From an uncultured Rhodanobacteraceae bacterium (GTDB lineage: Bacteria; Pseudomonadota; Gammaproteobacteria; Xanthomonadales; Rhodanobacteraceae): 18,990 nucleotides of DNA. Numbering within the stretch: position 1 is the stretch's first letter; each line of letters starts with the position of its first letter. The stretch is taken from the NCBI GenBank assembly GCA_913053815.1, contig CAJXGK010000005.1, positions 1 to 18,990 on the forward strand, given 5' to 3'. The position numbers and the translations under genes were made by a program. Below the pieces are notes generated by a model that had not been told where the DNA came from, did no database searches, and was given only the letters and a program-made list of their open reading frames with translations. Below, piece after piece: positions 18,198 to 18,990 of this stretch.

Positions 18198-18554
18198 ATG
18201 GCGCGCATTGCAGGCGTTAACTTGCCGGTCCACAAGCATGTTTGGGTGGGGCTGCAGAATATTTATGGTATTGGACGCTCCCGATCGCACATGATTTGCG
18301 AGTCGGCGGGTGTGGATTCAACTATGCAGATTCGCTCGCTGACCGAAGAGCAAGTCGAGGCCTTACGTCGTGAGGTGACCAAATTTGTGGTCGAGGGAGA
18401 TTTGCGTCGTGAAGTCGGCATGTCAATCAAGCGATTGATGGATATTGGTAGTTACCGTGGTCTGCGTCATCGCCGGGGACTGCCTGTACGCGGTCAGCGT
18501 ACTCGTACCAACGCTCGTACTCGTAAGGGTCCGAGACGACCGATCAAAAGATAA
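18198..18554 (+). CDS. rpsM: 30S ribosomal protein S13
   Basis: S13 tops the 30S head and touches the P-site tRNA and the 50S subunit through bridges B1a and B1b. The product is 118 residues, as in E. coli. It starts [20 protein letters not shown], has the helix-two-turn-helix region [18 protein letters not shown], then [20 protein letters not shown] and the basic C-terminal tail [20 protein letters not shown] ending RRPIKR. GGAG lies nine bases before the ATG. It heads the alpha operon, 125 bases after secY with no rpmJ between them. Confidence 0.99.
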   Translation: MARIAGVNLPVHKHVWVGLQNIYGIGRSRSHMICESAGVDSTMQIRSLTEEQVEALRREVTKFVVEGDLRREVGMSIKRLMDIGSYRGLRHRRGLPVRGQRTRTNARTRKGPRRPIKR

Positions 18555-18565
18555 CGGATTCAATC

Positions 18566-18961
18566 ATGGCCAAAACCTCTAGTTCCGGTAAGTCTAAGAA
18601 AAAGATCAAACGTGTCGTCACCGATGCGGTTGCCCATGTTCATGCCTCGTTTAACAATACCATCGTGACGATTACTGATCGTCAGGGTAATGCCCTGTCA
18701 TGGGCGACATCCGGTGGTTCAGGTTTCCGCGGTTCTCGTAAGTCTACCCCGTTTGCAGCACAGGTTGCGGCAGAGCGGGCCGGGCGTGTCGCACTCGATT
18801 ATGGAGTGAAATCCATCGAAGTCCGCGTCAAGGGGCCCGGCCCCGGTCGTGAGTCATCGGTACGATCCCTGAATGCTTTAGGCTACAAAATCACCAACAT
18901 CATTGATGTGACGCCGATCCCCCATAACGGCTGTCGGCCACCTAAAAAACGTCGCGTCTGA
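18566..18961 (+). CDS. rpsK: 30S ribosomal protein S11
   Basis: S11 is on the 30S platform near the Shine-Dalgarno helix and the E-site codon. The product is 131 residues (E. coli 129), with a Ser/Lys-rich N-terminus slightly longer than usual. Conserved blocks are [60 protein letters not shown] and the C-terminal [18 protein letters not shown]. The ATG at 18566 lies 11 bases after rpsM; the ribosome-binding site (CGGATT) is weak, which suggests coupling to rpsM. rpsD starts 13 bases after its stop. Confidence 0.99.
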   Translation: MAKTSSSGKSKKKIKRVVTDAVAHVHASFNNTIVTITDRQGNALSWATSGGSGFRGSRKSTPFAAQVAAERAGRVALDYGVKSIEVRVKGPGPGRESSVRSLNALGYKITNIIDVTPIPHNGCRPPKKRRV

Positions 18962-18974
18962 GGAGATATAAAAG

Positions 18975-18990
18975 ATGGCCCGCTATCGTG
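18975..18990 (+). CDS. rpsD: 30S ribosomal protein S4 (first five codons only)
   Basis: The window ends after 16 bases of this gene. The visible start encodes MARYR, consistent with the S4 N-terminus MARY, and AGGAG at 18961-18965 is nine bases upstream of the ATG. Its position directly after rpsM and rpsK is where rpsD lies in the alpha operon. S4 is a primary 16S rRNA binder and in E. coli represses the alpha operon. The call rests mostly on gene order. Confidence 0.85.

Overview
The window is a continuous run of transcription and translation genes, all on the + strand: the 3' end of rpoC, then the str operon (rpsL-rpsG-fusA-tuf), the S10 operon (rpsJ-rplC-rplD-rplW-rplB-rpsS-rplV-rpsC-rplP-rpmC-rpsQ), the spc operon (rplN-rplX-rplE-rpsN-rpsH-rplF-rplR-rpsE-rpmD-rplO-secY) and the start of the alpha operon (rpsM-rpsK and the first five codons of rpsD). 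Every gene was recognised by reading its translation against remembered family sequences; no search was run.

The organism is a proteobacterium and most likely a gammaproteobacterium. The rpoC product carries the large insertion (SI3) inside its trigger loop. EF-Tu, S7 (short form ending HYRW), L3, SecY and S14 (long, zinc-free form) all read as gamma-type. There is no rpmJ between secY and rpsM, a layout I recall from Xanthomonas-like lineages rather than from E. coli or Pseudomonas. I cannot name a genus.

Layout: rpoC ends at 3145 and is followed by the largest gap, 165 bases. This gap holds inverted repeats, a probable promoter and a leader hairpin for the str operon. Genes then run to 7517. 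A 63-base gap with a strong 10-bp GAAA-loop hairpin separates tuf from rpsJ. From rpsJ to secY genes are packed with gaps of 4-28 bases or overlaps of 1-8 bases, apart from a 51-base gap before rpsH and an unusual 117-base gap before rpsE. A 125-base gap with a terminator-like hairpin and a dyad separates secY from rpsM.

The products act together: RpoC in transcription, S and L proteins in the 30S and 50S subunits, EF-G and EF-Tu in elongation, and SecY as the protein-export channel. All genes look intact except the two cut by the window edges. I found no mobile element, tRNA, rRNA, CRISPR array, defence system or unknown protein gene, and no new biological system. The points of interest are in the non-coding junctions, the codon use of tuf and the missing rpmJ.
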